Shown piece by piece: positions 32,061-41,188 of a DNA stretch of 64,000 bases. The notes below the pieces were generated by a model that saw only the letters and a list, made by a program, of their open reading frames with translations, was not told the origin of the DNA and ran no database searches. How positions within the stretch are numbered: the stretch's first letter is position 1; every line of letters starts with the position of its first letter. The DNA comes from Pseudomonas sp. DTU_2021_1001937_2_SI_NGA_ILE_001. Lineage in GTDB: Bacteria; Pseudomonadota; Gammaproteobacteria; Pseudomonadales; Pseudomonadaceae. The stretch spans positions 558,001 through 622,000 of the forward strand of contig NZ_CP135971.1 in NCBI RefSeq assembly GCF_032463525.1. Reading direction: 5' to 3'. Made by a program: the position numbers and the translations under genes.

Positions 32061-32540
32061 TCAGGCGATGCCTTTGACCAGTGCAGCGCCTTGAGTCCCT
32101 CCCCAGGGGTCGTCGATGACATACCTGGGCTCCTGATGGGCGTCGCTCGGCACAAATGTGAACTTGTAAAAGACTTCATCGCCCTCGCACACTTCGAAAT
32201 ACAACGCATAGTGCATTTCCTTCAAACCAATATTCAGGCGCTTTGACTCTGTGGCGGAAGCAACCTCGACGCGCGTGCTATCGGCCACTCGAAAGGAAAC
32301 CGCAATACAACGTTGGGCTCTGCTGTCCTGAGCAAATGCCTCGCAAACGGCCAACTCGACGTGCGCGCCGAATGTGTCGTCAGGCAGCGGATCGAATATC
32401 ACGTAGTCATCATGAATAATTGCACCCTGCCTGATGTTGAGAGGGCCCCATTGACTGTCTTCTTCGCTGTAGTCACGCCCTCTGACCAGGATTTGACTAT
32501 GTGATATCAACAAGTCAATCGTCTGCTTATTTTCATTCAT
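32061..32540 (-). CDS. ComJ-like nuclease inhibitor / immunity protein
   Basis: Protein of 159 residues resembling Bacillus ComJ, the inhibitor of the competence nuclease NucA. Recognised features are LLISHSQILVRGRDY near the start, QGAIIHDDYVIFDPLPDDTFGAHVE in the middle, and MHYALYFEVCEGDEVFYKFTF. In Gram-negative genomes ComJ-like proteins are usually immunity proteins beside toxin nucleases. Here no toxin gene is present: the bases directly upstream hold only the tail of another frame ending four bases before this ATG. AAGGTGG upstream is the ribosome site and lies within that tail. The assignment is by remembered family pattern. Confidence 0.62.
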   Translation of the reverse strand: MNENKQTIDLLISHSQILVRGRDYSEEDSQWGPLNIRQGAIIHDDYVIFDPLPDDTFGAHVELAVCEAFAQDSRAQRCIAVSFRVADSTRVEVASATESKRLNIGLKEMHYALYFEVCEGDEVFYKFTFVPSDAHQEPRYVIDDPWGGTQGAALVKGIA

Positions 32541-32543
32541 CAG

Positions 32544-32618
32544 TCAGCTTCCACCTTGATTTCTCACCCACTCAACGGTCTTCTCGCGGCCTTTCCAGAC
32601 TCGCTGTACTTTGAATCG
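32544..32618 (-). pseudogene. C-terminal stub of a lost gene upstream of the ComJ-like gene
   Basis: A 24-codon tail reading RFKVQRVWKGREKTVEWV... and ending QGGS, closed upstream by a TAG and ending with TGA, CTG, then the ATG of the ComJ-like gene. The tight spacing and protein-like composition suggest the end of a toxin once coupled to its immunity gene. Too short for a family call. Confidence 0.4.
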
Positions 32619-33012
32619 CTAGCAGCGCTGCTTGCAACCGCGGCAGACGCTTATGCTGAACGATCCTTGAAAAGGCGCCGCCTTGATCAATAGATGCTCA
32701 TCGCTTTGATCAGCGTCGCATTGGCGATGCTCCTGCACGGCAAGCGCTTTAAGCACAGTACTGTTCGATTAAGCGGCATGTGGCCCGGTGGGAGCGGCTT
32801 TAGCCGCGAAAGAGCCAGGAAACTCAGTGCATCTGTTGTGAACATGCGGTCGCTCGCGGCTGAAGCCGCTCCTAACCGGGCTAACTGATCAGTATTGGCT
32901 TTAAGCACATTTGAGAGCGGGGCATGTAACATTCGACGACTCAATCCATGTTCTGTACGAAATGTTTTGGCCTTGCCTGGCCCCTGATCTCCAAAACCAA
33001 AGGGAACTCCGT
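32619..33012. other. Gene-free stretch at the right edge of the accessory island
   Basis: No supported coding region. It holds the REP doublet listed separately and two copies of GCTTTAAGCACA, near 32748 and 32894, that flank the doublet. Confidence 0.5.
32784..32880. repeat. REP doublet (BIME-like)
   Basis: Two inverted REP units: GGGAGCGGCTTTAGCCGCGA on the left and the inverse of GGAGCGGCTTCAGCCGCGA on the right, with extended CCCGGT/ACCGGG ends. About 45 bases separate them. Typical extragenic palindromes of P. putida-like genomes, mobilised by RAYT transposases. Confidence 0.75.
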
Positions 33013-33798
33013 ATGCCCGCCTCATGGTCGTCTCAAGTCGCTTTCATCACCGGTGCCGGCAGTGAGCACGGCATCGGTTTCGCCATCGCCCGCAAGCTTG
33101 GCCAGCTCGGGGCGCGGTTGATCGTGACCGCCAGCAGCGCGCGGATCGCGGCGCGGGTCGAAGAGCTGCGTGCGGAAGGTTTCCAAGTGGAAGGGCGGCC
33201 GGCCGATCTCACCGACGAAGCCCAGGTCGAGGAGCTGGTGCGCTGGGCGCATGCGCGCTGGGGGCGGATCGATGTACTGGTGAACAATGCCGGCATGGCT
33301 GCGGTGGGCAGCCCGGAGACCTTTGCCGAGCTGGCGCAGATGAGCCTGGCCACCTGGCAGCAGGCGATCACCCGCAACCTGACCAGTGCCTTTCTGGTGA
33401 CCCGCGCGGTACTGCCAGGCATGCAGGCACGTGGCTACGGGCGCATCGTCAATATCAGTTCGACCACCGGTACGGTCGCCAGCAATGTCGGTGAGGCGGG
33501 CTACAGTGCGGCCAAGGCGGGCATGGTCGGCATGGGCATGACGCTGGCGCTGGAGGTCGCGCGCCAGGGCATTACCGTGAACGCCGTTGCGCCTGGCTGG
33601 ATCGCCACGGCCTCCAGCACCGAGGAAGAAATGCAAGCGGGCGCCTGCGTGCCGGTCGGTCGCGCGGGGCGGCCAGATGAGGTCGCGGCGGCCGTGGCGT
33701 TTCTGGCATCGCCTGAAGCGAGCTACGTGACCGGCAGCACGCTGGTCGTAGACGGCGGCAACTGCCTGCAGGAAAACAAAGCCGCCGCTCACGCCTGA
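33013..33798 (+). CDS. Short-chain dehydrogenase/reductase
   Basis: SDR of 261 residues with glycine motif TGAGSEHGIG, NNAGMAAVG, serine pair in NISSTTG and catalytic Y164xxxK168 (YSAAKAG). It ends with the usual LASPEASYVTGSTLVVDGGN, as in FabG-like enzymes. Likely a 3-oxoacyl- or alcohol dehydrogenase acting with NADP(H); substrate unknown. AGGGA seven bases before the ATG supports MPASWSSQVAFIT as start, 34 codons inside the open frame. It stands alone on this strand, right of the accessory island. Confidence 0.88.
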   Translation: MPASWSSQVAFITGAGSEHGIGFAIARKLGQLGARLIVTASSARIAARVEELRAEGFQVEGRPADLTDEAQVEELVRWAHARWGRIDVLVNNAGMAAVGSPETFAELAQMSLATWQQAITRNLTSAFLVTRAVLPGMQARGYGRIVNISSTTGTVASNVGEAGYSAAKAGMVGMGMTLALEVARQGITVNAVAPGWIATASSTEEEMQAGACVPVGRAGRPDEVAAAVAFLASPEASYVTGSTLVVDGGNCLQENKAAAHA

Positions 33799-33891
33799 CC
33801 GCTTGGCGAGGCGCTGCGGGCAGGAGGCGAAGTACTTCTGCCCGTCGGTCGCGGCGCAGGCACTTCTTATCTACGCCCGTTCTCTCAACTT

Positions 33892-33913
33892 CACACGCAG
33901 ATGCCCTGCGTGT
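33892..33913. promoter_or_regulatory. Hairpin ahead of the acidic protein gene
   Basis: CACACGCAG-ATGC-CTGCGTGTG, perfect 9-bp stem, ending 17 bases before the start codon and just upstream of its ribosome site GGGAG. Could end the SDR transcript or structure the leader of the next mRNA. Confidence 0.4.
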
Positions 33914-33930
33914 GATTAGGGAGAGCGATC

Positions 33931-34236
33931 ATGGCAATTCAAGACAATGGCCCGGAAAACGGCTATCAAGGCCCGGCGGCAGATGCACCCGACACCGACG
34001 ACGGCCTTTACCCAGGCAAGGAGGGCGACCTGGGGCAGGAGCAGGGCGGTGACACCGCGCCGCTGCCAGGCGCTAATGAACCGTTGGTTTCCGGTGGCGA
34101 TTCGGTGGAGTCCGAGGCCGGCCAAGGCAGCGACGAGCCTGATTCGTACGCGGGTGATGAGGCTGAAGATCCGGATATGCCGGTGCAGTCGCCGGTGGAT
34201 GAAGATGAAGAGCCTGGGGCGGGCACTGTGCCTTGA
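33931..34236 (+). CDS. Small acidic hypothetical protein
   Basis: Protein of 101 residues, very acidic and low in complexity (NGYQGPAADAPDTDDGLYPG, DEPDSYAGDEAEDPDMPV), with no hydrophobic segments, probably disordered. GGGAGAG nine bases before the ATG is a strong ribosome site. Such proteins occur in stress-related loci of pseudomonads, but no function can be read here. Confidence 0.6.
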   Translation: MAIQDNGPENGYQGPAADAPDTDDGLYPGKEGDLGQEQGGDTAPLPGANEPLVSGGDSVESEAGQGSDEPDSYAGDEAEDPDMPVQSPVDEDEEPGAGTVP

Positions 34237-34273
34237 TATTCAGGTGGCTGAGCGCGGTCGATTCTCGTGAAAA

Positions 34274-34549
34274 CTAGGCGCCTCGGGCCAGCACGGCCTT
34301 GTGCAAGCGGGTGGAGACTGCGCAAGCCTGCACTGCAGGGCTGGGCTTATCGATGGTGGCGGCAGCGGTGCGCAGCGCCTTGATCGAGGAGTCGATGGCG
34401 TCGATATGTTCTTGCACGTCGAGCCCGTCGATATGCCCGCCACGTTGGGCGAGAAATACCAGATGGCCGGCCATGGCCAGCGACAGGCGCTCCATGTGCA
34501 AGGCCGTTCGTTCCAGGTCACTCTTGATGGTATGCAGGGATTCCAGCAT
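34274..34549 (-). CDS. Small helical hypothetical protein
   Basis: Protein of 91 residues predicted to be mostly helical, starting MLESLHTIKSDLERTALHME and ending LHKAVLARGA. The first 50 residues have amphipathic heptad-like spacing. AAGG nine bases upstream supports the start. It lies tail-to-tail with the acidic protein gene. No family recognised. Confidence 0.5.
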   Translation of the reverse strand: MLESLHTIKSDLERTALHMERLSLAMAGHLVFLAQRGGHIDGLDVQEHIDAIDSSIKALRTAAATIDKPSPAVQACAVSTRLHKAVLARGA

Positions 34550-35103
34550 GACAAAGCACCTTGACAGGGTGAGCCGTGGAATCCGTTCTTGAGTTCACGG
34601 AGCGTTGAGCCGCGAGTCGTTCGCGGAGCTGTCGGCGCCTGAAGAATGAGGGGCCGACTGGCTGGTGGGGTAGCGAAATATTGGCGCCTGACAACCGACG
34701 CAGCGGGCGCCAACTTCTGAAAGGCTGAGATGGAGCTTGTAAGAATTGTCTTACAAAGTAAAGACGCCGGGATCTGGAAATGTTCAATTCCATCGCCTTA
34801 TGTCGGGAAAGTGTTAAGTGGATTGAAGGTCGTGTGAAATCGCCGTTGCTGCCTGTCGCCACGGACGAAGCAGGTTGCTCCGTTTGTAGCGATTTTGCCT
34901 GCAGCCCACGCAAGCCGAGTATTGGCGTGACCGGCTGCTGCGCAAATGCTGTTCCGACACCTTGCCTTCATACCCGCTGCAAGACTCTTGAGACCAGAGG
35001 CCACTGTGTCTTTCAGGGGAATGGTCTGTAATGCGGTTGAACCGCTGCGCTTGGCCGGAGGTCTAGCGAGTAGTGCCTTCATTCGCTATCAGGAGCCCCG
35101 CCC
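34550..35103. promoter_or_regulatory. Long intergenic region with two palindromes
   Basis: About 550 bases without a supported gene. It has TTGTAAGA-ATTG-TCTTACAA at 34737-34756, an 8-bp inverted repeat that looks like a repressor site, and TTGGCGCC/GGCGCCAA arms at 34681-34712. The right end holds the AGGAG ribosome site of the hemerythrin gene. Confidence 0.4.
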
Positions 35104-35544
35104 TTGAACATTTTCGAAGCCCTTCGCGAGAGCCACGACCGTCAACGCCGTTACGCCGAAGCCATGCTCCAGACGCAGGGTGCCAGCGATGAGCGTGCCG
35201 AAGCTTACCGCTTGCTCAAGGAAGAACTGCAAGCCCATGAAACAGCCGAAGAACGGCATTTCTATGTGCCCCTGATGGCCCATGACAACGGTGTGGACCT
35301 GAGCCGCCACGGCATTGCCGAGCATCATGAGATGGACGAGTTGATGGAAGAGCTGGACGCCACGGACATGTCCAGCCCGGCCTGGCTGGCGACCGCGAAA
35401 AAGCTCAGCCACAAGGTGCACCATCATCTTGAAGAGGAAGAGCAGAAGTTCTTCCAGATGGCCGGCAAGATCCTCGATGCCAAACAGAAGAAAACGCTGG
35501 CCGAGCATTACGTCAAGGAGCTCGAAGAGCAGCGCGCCGAGTAA
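35104..35544 (+). CDS. Hemerythrin-domain protein
   Basis: Four-helix protein of 146 residues that should bind a di-iron centre. Conserved His/Glu ligands appear in ESHDRQRRY, QAHETAEERHFYVPLM, IAEHHEMDELMEEL and VHHHLEEEEQKFF. Bacterial hemerythrins of this type handle oxygen, nitric oxide or iron; the C-terminal half is charged and helical. The start is TTG, eight bases after AGGAG, giving MNIFEALRESHD. Confidence 0.88.
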   Translation: MNIFEALRESHDRQRRYAEAMLQTQGASDERAEAYRLLKEELQAHETAEERHFYVPLMAHDNGVDLSRHGIAEHHEMDELMEELDATDMSSPAWLATAKKLSHKVHHHLEEEEQKFFQMAGKILDAKQKKTLAEHYVKELEEQRAE

Positions 35545-35597
35545 TGCAGGCACGCAAGGATGCTAGAATCGGCGTTTTTTCAGGGAAACAGGCATTG

Positions 35598-35945
35598 ATG
35601 AAACCTGCGATTCTGTTGCTGGCAGCGACGCTGCTGGCAGGCTGCGCCGCCCCATCGAGTTCCGCGCGCAGCGCGGGTCCGCTCAAGATCCTGGCCAGCG
35701 GCAAGACTGCCGCCGAGGTCGCGCAGTGCATCGAGGTGTCCTGGCAGGACACCAAGCTGTTCGGTGACACCGCCGACGTATTCCTCGACCGTCTGGACGA
35801 CGGTGGCTTCACCGTGTTCACCACCCAGACCCGTTATTTCGCCGATGTGGTACGCGCCGGTGCGGGCAGTGAAATACGTTTCTATGCCAGCAAGGGGGCA
35901 GACCAGATCCCGCTACGGGCCGCGTCCATCGCGACCTGCCTGTAA
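35598..35945 (+). CDS. Small outer-membrane lipoprotein
   Basis: Lipoprotein of 115 residues: MKPAILLLAATLLAGCAAP carries a Sec signal and lipobox LAGC, with mature start CAAPSSS. Serine and alanine after the Cys fit outer-membrane sorting. The remainder has alternating hydrophobic strands (DVFLDRLDDGGFTVFTTQTRYF). The ATG 54 bases inside the open frame is chosen because it begins the signal peptide. Function unknown. Confidence 0.78.
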   Translation: MKPAILLLAATLLAGCAAPSSSARSAGPLKILASGKTAAEVAQCIEVSWQDTKLFGDTADVFLDRLDDGGFTVFTTQTRYFADVVRAGAGSEIRFYASKGADQIPLRAASIATCL

Positions 35946-35962
35946 TCTTGCGCGGTGTTCGT

Positions 35963-36238
35963 TCAATCGCGGTAGAACACCTGGACCAGGTGATAGCCGA
36001 ACTTGCTCTTCACCGGCCCATGAACGGTGCGCAGTGGCTTCTTGAAAATGATCTGGTCGATGACCGGGACCATCTGGCCGGGGCGCACTTCACCGAGGTC
36101 GCCGCCGCGCTTGCCTGACGGGCACACCGAATGCTTGCGGGCCAGCATGTCGAAGGCCTCGCCCTTGTCGAGGCGTTGCTTGAGGCGTTCGGCCTCTTCG
36201 GCGGTCTTCACCAATATGTGGCGGGCTTGGGCTTTCAT
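35963..36238 (-). CDS. Parvulin-type peptidyl-prolyl isomerase (PpiC-like)
   Basis: Single-domain parvulin of 91 residues, no signal peptide, so cytoplasmic. Family motifs are ARHILVKT, CPSGKRGGDLGEVRPGQMV and VKSKFGYHLVQV. It catalyses cis/trans isomerisation of prolyl bonds and may act as a chaperone. A second, closer match to E. coli PpiC lies about 7 kb to the right on the same strand. Confidence 0.9.
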   Translation of the reverse strand: MKAQARHILVKTAEEAERLKQRLDKGEAFDMLARKHSVCPSGKRGGDLGEVRPGQMVPVIDQIIFKKPLRTVHGPVKSKFGYHLVQVFYRD

Positions 36239-36326
36239 GGCGCTGCTACCTGTCGCAAAAGCCTGTCATTATGCCTGTCTTGCAGGACGTTGGCTGTTTC
36301 AACCTCTTTTTCGTGCGGTGTCGATT

Positions 36327-37502
36327 ATGGATTTCCAGGCATTACTCAAAACCCTGGCCACCCAGGACGGTTCGGACCTCTATCTATCCACCGGCGCGCC
36401 ACCCTGCGCCAAGTTCAATGGCGTGCTGCGCCCGCTGGGCAGCGAAACCCTCAAGCCCGGTGATGTGGCGCGGGTGGCCGAGGCGATCATGGACGAAGAG
36501 CAGCGGCGCGTCTTCGACCGCGAGCTGGAGATGAACCTGGCGGTGTCGGTGGCCGGGGTCGGGCGCTTCCGTATCAACATCTTCATGCAGCGCAACGAAG
36601 TGTCGATCGTGGCGCGCAACATCAAGCTGGACATTCCCAAGTTCGAAGACCTGCATCTGCCGCCGGTGCTGCTCGACGTGGTGATGGAAAAGCACGGTCT
36701 GGTGCTGTTCGTGGGCGCCACCGGTTCGGGCAAGTCCACCTCCCTGGCGGCACTGATCGACTACCGCAACCGTAACGCCAGCGGGCACATCATCACCATC
36801 GAAGACCCGGTGGAGTTCATTCACCGGCACAAGAAGTCGATCATCAACCAGCGCGAGGTGGGCGTGGACACCCGCAGCTTTCATGCCGCGCTGAAGAACA
36901 CCCTGCGCCAGGCGCCGGACGTGATCCTGATTGGCGAGATCCGCGACCGCGAAACCATGGAGCACGCCCTGGCCTTCGCCGACACCGGGCACCTGGCGAT
37001 CTCGACCCTGCATGCCAACAACGCCAACCAGGCGCTGGACCGAATCATCAACTTCTTCCCTGAAGAACGCCGCGCCCAGTTGCTGCACGACCTGGGCAAC
37101 AACCTCAAGGCCTTCGTTTCCCAGCGCCTGGTGCGCACGCCCGACGGCAAGCGTCGCGCGGCGGTGGAGGTGATGATGGGCTCGCCGACCATCCGTGACC
37201 TGATCCAGCGCAACGAGCTGACCGAAATCAAGGGCATCATGGAGAAGTCCGAGAACCTCGGCATGCAGACCTTCGACACCGCGCTGTACCGCCTGGTGGT
37301 GGAGGGGGCGATCAGCGAGGAAGAGGCCATCAAGCATGCCGACTCGAAGAACAACTTGCGCCTGCGCCTGAAGCTGCATGGTGAAGGCGGCGTGACCGCT
37401 GCGCCCACCCAGGCGCCCGCCGCGCCGGTGGGCGTGGCCAGCCCGAGTATGGCGCAGTGGGGGCTGGTGGACGACGATGAGCAAGGGCCCGGGCAGGCCT
37501 GA
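36327..37502 (+). CDS. pilU: Type IV pilus retraction ATPase PilU-like
   Basis: Hexameric AAA-type ATPase of 391 residues in the PilT/PilU family, assisting pilus retraction. Walker A GATGSGKST, Asp-box region HIITIEDPVEFIH, Walker B with LRQAPDVILIGEIRDRETME, and His-box LAISTLHANNANQALDRII. Extra C-terminal tail of about 40 residues (APTQAPAAPVGVASPSM) fits PilU better than PilT. The start at ATG (MDFQALLKTLATQDGSDLYL) is chosen because the family begins there; the open frame runs 100 codons upstream into the parvulin gene. No other pilus genes are nearby. Confidence 0.85.
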   Translation: MDFQALLKTLATQDGSDLYLSTGAPPCAKFNGVLRPLGSETLKPGDVARVAEAIMDEEQRRVFDRELEMNLAVSVAGVGRFRINIFMQRNEVSIVARNIKLDIPKFEDLHLPPVLLDVVMEKHGLVLFVGATGSGKSTSLAALIDYRNRNASGHIITIEDPVEFIHRHKKSIINQREVGVDTRSFHAALKNTLRQAPDVILIGEIRDRETMEHALAFADTGHLAISTLHANNANQALDRIINFFPEERRAQLLHDLGNNLKAFVSQRLVRTPDGKRRAAVEVMMGSPTIRDLIQRNELTEIKGIMEKSENLGMQTFDTALYRLVVEGAISEEEAIKHADSKNNLRLRLKLHGEGGVTAAPTQAPAAPVGVASPSMAQWGLVDDDEQGPGQA

Positions 37503-37526
37503 ATAGCCGCGGATTGCGGCGGCTAT
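37503..37526. terminator. Convergent hairpin between pilU and yejF
   Basis: ATAGCCGC/GCGGCTAT stem with 8-base loop directly after the pilU stop and overlapping the last codons of yejF. No T-tract, so weak as an intrinsic terminator. Confidence 0.4.
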
Positions 37527-39100
37527 CCCGGTTGCGCTGCCGCCAGCAATTCTTGGGTATAGGGATGCTGCGGTGCGTCGAACACCGCCTGGATGCTACC
37601 GCGTTCGACCACCTTGCCATCCTTGAGCACGATCACGTCATGTGCCAGGGCGCGTACCACGGCCAGGTCGTGGCTGATGAACAGGTAGGTCAGGCCGTGC
37701 CTGGCCTGCAGGTCGTGCAAAAGGGCTACGACCTGTTTCTGTACGGTACGGTCCAGCGCGGAGGTAGGCTCGTCGAGCAGGATGAAGGCCGGCTTGAGCA
37801 CCAGCGCACGAGCGATGGCAATGCGCTGGCGCTGGCCGCCGGAGAATTCATGCGGATAGCGATGGCGACTTTGCGGGTCCAGGCCGACTTCGCGCAGTGC
37901 CTGGATTACCCGCTCGTCACATTGCGCCGCGTTCAGCCCCTCATGGGCCTGCAGCCCTTCAGCGATGATCTGTGCCACCGACATGCGTGGGCTCAGGCTG
38001 CCGTACGGGTCCTGGAACACCACCTGCATCTGTTTGCGCCATGGGCGCATCTCCCGCGCATCAAGCCCATCCAGCGCTTCGCCACGAAAGCGGATCGAGC
38101 CACTGGAGTCGAGCAGGCGTAGGATCGCCTGGCCGAGCGTCGACTTGCCCGAACCCGACTCGCCGACGATGCCCAAGGTCTTGCCGCGCTCGATGCTCAG
38201 GCTCACACCGTCGACCGCCTTGAGATATTCCCGGTGGCGGCGCAAGAGGCCGCCGGCCAGGGAGAACCACACGCGCAGCTGGTCCACCTGGAGGATTTCC
38301 TCGCTCGGCGGCCGGGGCAGTGGCTCGCCGGCCGGTTCGGCATCCAGCAACAGACGGCTGTAAGGATGGCGCGGGTTGTCGAACAGGCTCTGGCAGTCGT
38401 TCTGTTCAACGATGCGCCCTTGTTGCATCACGCAGACCCGCTGGGCCACACGGCGTACCAGGTTGAGGTCGTGGCTGATCAGCAGCAGTGACATGTTCAG
38501 CGACTGCTGTAGCTCCTTGAGCAGCAGCAGGATCTTGCGTTGCACCGTAACGTCCAGCGCCGTAGTGGGTTCGTCGGCGATCAGCAGTTCCGGTTCGCAG
38601 GCCAGGGCCATGGCGATCATCACCCGTTGGCGCTGGCCGCCGGACAGCTCGTGGGGGTAGGCCTTGAGGCGTTTGTGTGGCTCGCGGATGCCCACCAGCT
38701 CCAGCAGCTCCAGAATGCGTTTTTCTGCACTGCGCCCGCTGATGCCGCGGTGCACAAGCAAGGTCTCGCCGATTTGCCTAGCCACGGTATGCAGTGGGTT
38801 CAGCGAGGTCATTGGTTCCTGGAAGATCATCGCGATGCGGTTGCCGCGCAACTGCTGCAAGGTGCGCGGCGCGGCGCCCAGCAATTGCTCGCCGCGATAA
38901 GTGATGCTGCCCCTGGAAGTGGTGCCGGCCTGGGGTAGCAGTTGCAGGATCGAATGCGCGGTGACTGACTTGCCCGAGCCGGACTCGCCGACCAGGGCCA
39001 GGCATTCGCCGGGGCGGATGTCCAGGTTCAGGTCGCAGACCGCCGGCTGGCCATTGAAAGCGACGTTCAGGCCGCGTATTTCGATCAGGTTGTCGGTCAT
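37523..39100 (-). CDS. yejF: Peptide ABC transporter dual ATPase YejF
   Basis: Double ATP-binding protein of 525 residues, both ATPases of the importer in one chain. First half: [34 protein letters not shown]. Second half: [35 protein letters not shown]. Each half ends with the oligopeptide-transporter region. Start is one base after the yejE stop (ATG at [10 protein letters not shown]), so translation is coupled; the frame extends eight codons more. Last gene of yejABEF. Homologous Yej transporters import peptides, including the antibiotic microcin C. Confidence 0.92.
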   Translation of the reverse strand: MTDNLIEIRGLNVAFNGQPAVCDLNLDIRPGECLALVGESGSGKSVTAHSILQLLPQAGTTSRGSITYRGEQLLGAAPRTLQQLRGNRIAMIFQEPMTSLNPLHTVARQIGETLLVHRGISGRSAEKRILELLELVGIREPHKRLKAYPHELSGGQRQRVMIAMALACEPELLIADEPTTALDVTVQRKILLLLKELQQSLNMSLLLISHDLNLVRRVAQRVCVMQQGRIVEQNDCQSLFDNPRHPYSRLLLDAEPAGEPLPRPPSEEILQVDQLRVWFSLAGGLLRRHREYLKAVDGVSLSIERGKTLGIVGESGSGKSTLGQAILRLLDSSGSIRFRGEALDGLDAREMRPWRKQMQVVFQDPYGSLSPRMSVAQIIAEGLQAHEGLNAAQCDERVIQALREVGLDPQSRHRYPHEFSGGQRQRIAIARALVLKPAFILLDEPTSALDRTVQKQVVALLHDLQARHGLTYLFISHDLAVVRALAHDVIVLKDGKVVERGSIQAVFDAPQHPYTQELLAAAQPG

Positions 39101-39101
39101 T

Positions 39102-40124
39102 TCACGATCTCGGGTCGAAGGCATCGCGCAGCGCCTCGCCGATGAACACCAGCAGGGTGAGGATCAGGGCCAGAGCGAAGAAAGCGGTCAGGGCCAGCCA
39201 AGGCGCCTGCAGGTTGGCCTTGCCCTGCGCGATGAGTTCGCCCAGCGAGGCGCTGCCGGCCGGCATGCCGAAACCCAGGAAATCCAGGGCCGTGAGGGTG
39301 GTGATGGCGCCGGTGAGGATGAACGGCAGGTAGCTCAGCGTGGCGCTCATGGCGTTGGGCAGGATATGCCGCAGGATCACCCGTCGGTCGCTCAGGCCCA
39401 GGGCTCGCGCCGCCTTGACGTATTCCAGCTTGCGCCCGCGCAGGAACTCGGCGCGCACCACGTCGACCAGCGCCAGCCAGGAAAACAGCGCCATGATGCC
39501 CAGCAGCCACCAGAAGCCCGGCTCGACGAAGCCGGACAGAATGATCAGCAGGTAGAGCACCGGCAGCCCCGACCACACTTCCTGCAGGCGCTGGCCGAAC
39601 AGGTCGACCCAGCCGCCGTAGTAGCCTTGCAGTGCGCCGGCGGCAATGCCGATGACGGTACTGACCAGGGTCAGCGCCAGGGCGAAAAGGATCGACACCC
39701 GTGCGCCGCAGATCACCCGCGCCAGCACATCGCGGGCCTGGTCGTCGGTGCCTAGCCAGTTCTGCATCGAGGGCGGGCTGGGCGCAGGCACCGTGAGGTC
39801 GTAGTTGGGCGTGTCGGCACTGAAGGGAATCGGCGGAAACAGCATCCAGCCATCGCCCTTGGCGATCAGCTGGCGCACGTACTCGCTGCGGTAGTCGGGC
39901 TGGAACGGCAGCTCGCCACCGAACTGCTGTTCGGTGTAGCGCTTGATGGCCGGGAAATACAACGAACCCTGGTAGCCGAGCACCAGCGGCTTGTCGTTGG
40001 CGATCAGTTCGGCGCCCAGGGTCAGGGTGAAGAGGGCGCAGAACAGCCACAACGACCACCAGCCGCGCCGATGGTTACGAAAGCGCTCCAGGCGGCGCCG
40101 GGCAACGGGAGACAAGCGCGACAT
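39102..40124 (-). CDS. yejE: Peptide ABC transporter permease YejE
   Basis: Inner-membrane permease of 340 residues with N-terminal helix WWSLWLFCALFTLTLGAEL, a periplasmic insert with the YejE mark NDKPLVLGYQGSLYFP, then the BPD-type permease core ending with the EAA loop GLSDRRVILRHILPNA. YejE is the longer permease of the pair. Its ATG overlaps the yejB stop (TGATG), indicating coupled translation. Confidence 0.92.
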   Translation of the reverse strand: MSRLSPVARRRLERFRNHRRGWWSLWLFCALFTLTLGAELIANDKPLVLGYQGSLYFPAIKRYTEQQFGGELPFQPDYRSEYVRQLIAKGDGWMLFPPIPFSADTPNYDLTVPAPSPPSMQNWLGTDDQARDVLARVICGARVSILFALALTLVSTVIGIAAGALQGYYGGWVDLFGQRLQEVWSGLPVLYLLIILSGFVEPGFWWLLGIMALFSWLALVDVVRAEFLRGRKLEYVKAARALGLSDRRVILRHILPNAMSATLSYLPFILTGAITTLTALDFLGFGMPAGSASLGELIAQGKANLQAPWLALTAFFALALILTLLVFIGEALRDAFDPRS

Positions 40125-41188
40125 CAGGCACTCCTCGCGCTGAAGTCGATGCGCGGATCGACCAGGGTGTAGGCGATATCGCCGGCCAGTTTGATCAGCA
40201 GGCCGAACAGGGTAAAGATGAACAACGTACCGAACACCACCGGATAATCCCGCGAAACGGCCGCCTCATAACTCATGCGGCCCAGGCCATCGAGCGAGAA
40301 GATCACTTCGATCAGCAGCGAGCCGGCGAAGAACACGGTGATCAGCGCCTGGGGAATGCCGGCCACTACCAGCAGCATGGCGTTACGGAACACGTGGCCG
40401 TACAGCACCCGCCGTTCGCTCATGCCCTTGGCCCTGGCGGTGGTCACGTACTGCCGGGTGACTTCATTGAGGAAGGCGTTCTTGGTCAGCAGGGTCAGGG
40501 CCGCGAAGCCGCCGATGACCAGCGAGGTAACCGGCAGCACCAGGTGCCAGAAGTAGTCGGCGACCTTACCGAGCAGCGACAGATCGGCGAAGTTCTCCGA
40601 CACCAGGCCGCGCACCGGGAACCAGTGCAGGCCGGTGCCGCCGCAGAACACCACCACCAGCAGCATGGCCACCAGAAAGGCCGGCATGGCGTAGCCAATG
40701 ATGATCACCGTGCTGCTCCAGACATCGAAGTGGCTGCCATGTCGTACGGCCTTGCGGATGCCCAGCGGGATCGACACCAGATAAGTCAGCAGCGTTGCCC
40801 ACAGACCCAGCGACAGGGATACCGGCAACTTCTGCACGATCAGCTCGGTCACCGAGGCACCGCGAAAGAAGCTGTTGCCGAAGTCCAACCGTGCATAGTT
40901 GCCGATCATCAGCCACAGCCGTTCATGCAGCGGCTTGTCGAAGCCATACTGGCGCTCGATGTCCTTGATCAGTTTCGGGTCCAGACCCCGCGATGCGCGG
41001 GACTGGCCGGCGACTGGCGCATCGGCCGCGGTGCTGCCGACGGCGCCGCCACCGACGCCCTGCAGGCGGGCGATAGCCTGTTCTACCGGGCCGCCGGGTG
41101 CGGCCTGGACGATGAAGAAGTTGACCAGCAGGATGCACAGCAGCGTGGGGATGATCAGTAGCAGGCGACGCAGGATATAGGCAAGCAT
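40124..41188 (-). CDS. yejB: Peptide ABC transporter permease YejB
   Basis: Permease of 354 residues starting [21 protein letters not shown], the standard DppB/OppB-type first helix. The periplasmic loop carries the YejB-type insertion ([16 protein letters not shown]) and [16 protein letters not shown]. The EAA loop reads [19 protein letters not shown]. It follows yejA without gap. Confidence 0.92.
   Translation of the reverse strand: MLAYILRRLLLIIPTLLCILLVNFFIVQAAPGGPVEQAIARLQGVGGGAVGSTAADAPVAGQSRASRGLDPKLIKDIERQYGFDKPLHERLWLMIGNYARLDFGNSFFRGASVTELIVQKLPVSLSLGLWATLLTYLVSIPLGIRKAVRHGSHFDVWSSTVIIIGYAMPAFLVAMLLVVVFCGGTGLHWFPVRGLVSENFADLSLLGKVADYFWHLVLPVTSLVIGGFAALTLLTKNAFLNEVTRQYVTTARAKGMSERRVLYGHVFRNAMLLVVAGIPQALITVFFAGSLLIEVIFSLDGLGRMSYEAAVSRDYPVVFGTLFIFTLFGLLIKLAGDIAYTLVDPRIDFSARSA

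Noticed and set aside
34780..35031. 83-codon plus-strand frame
   Set aside because: Cys-rich random-looking composition, no ribosome site, lies in an AT-richer intergenic region.
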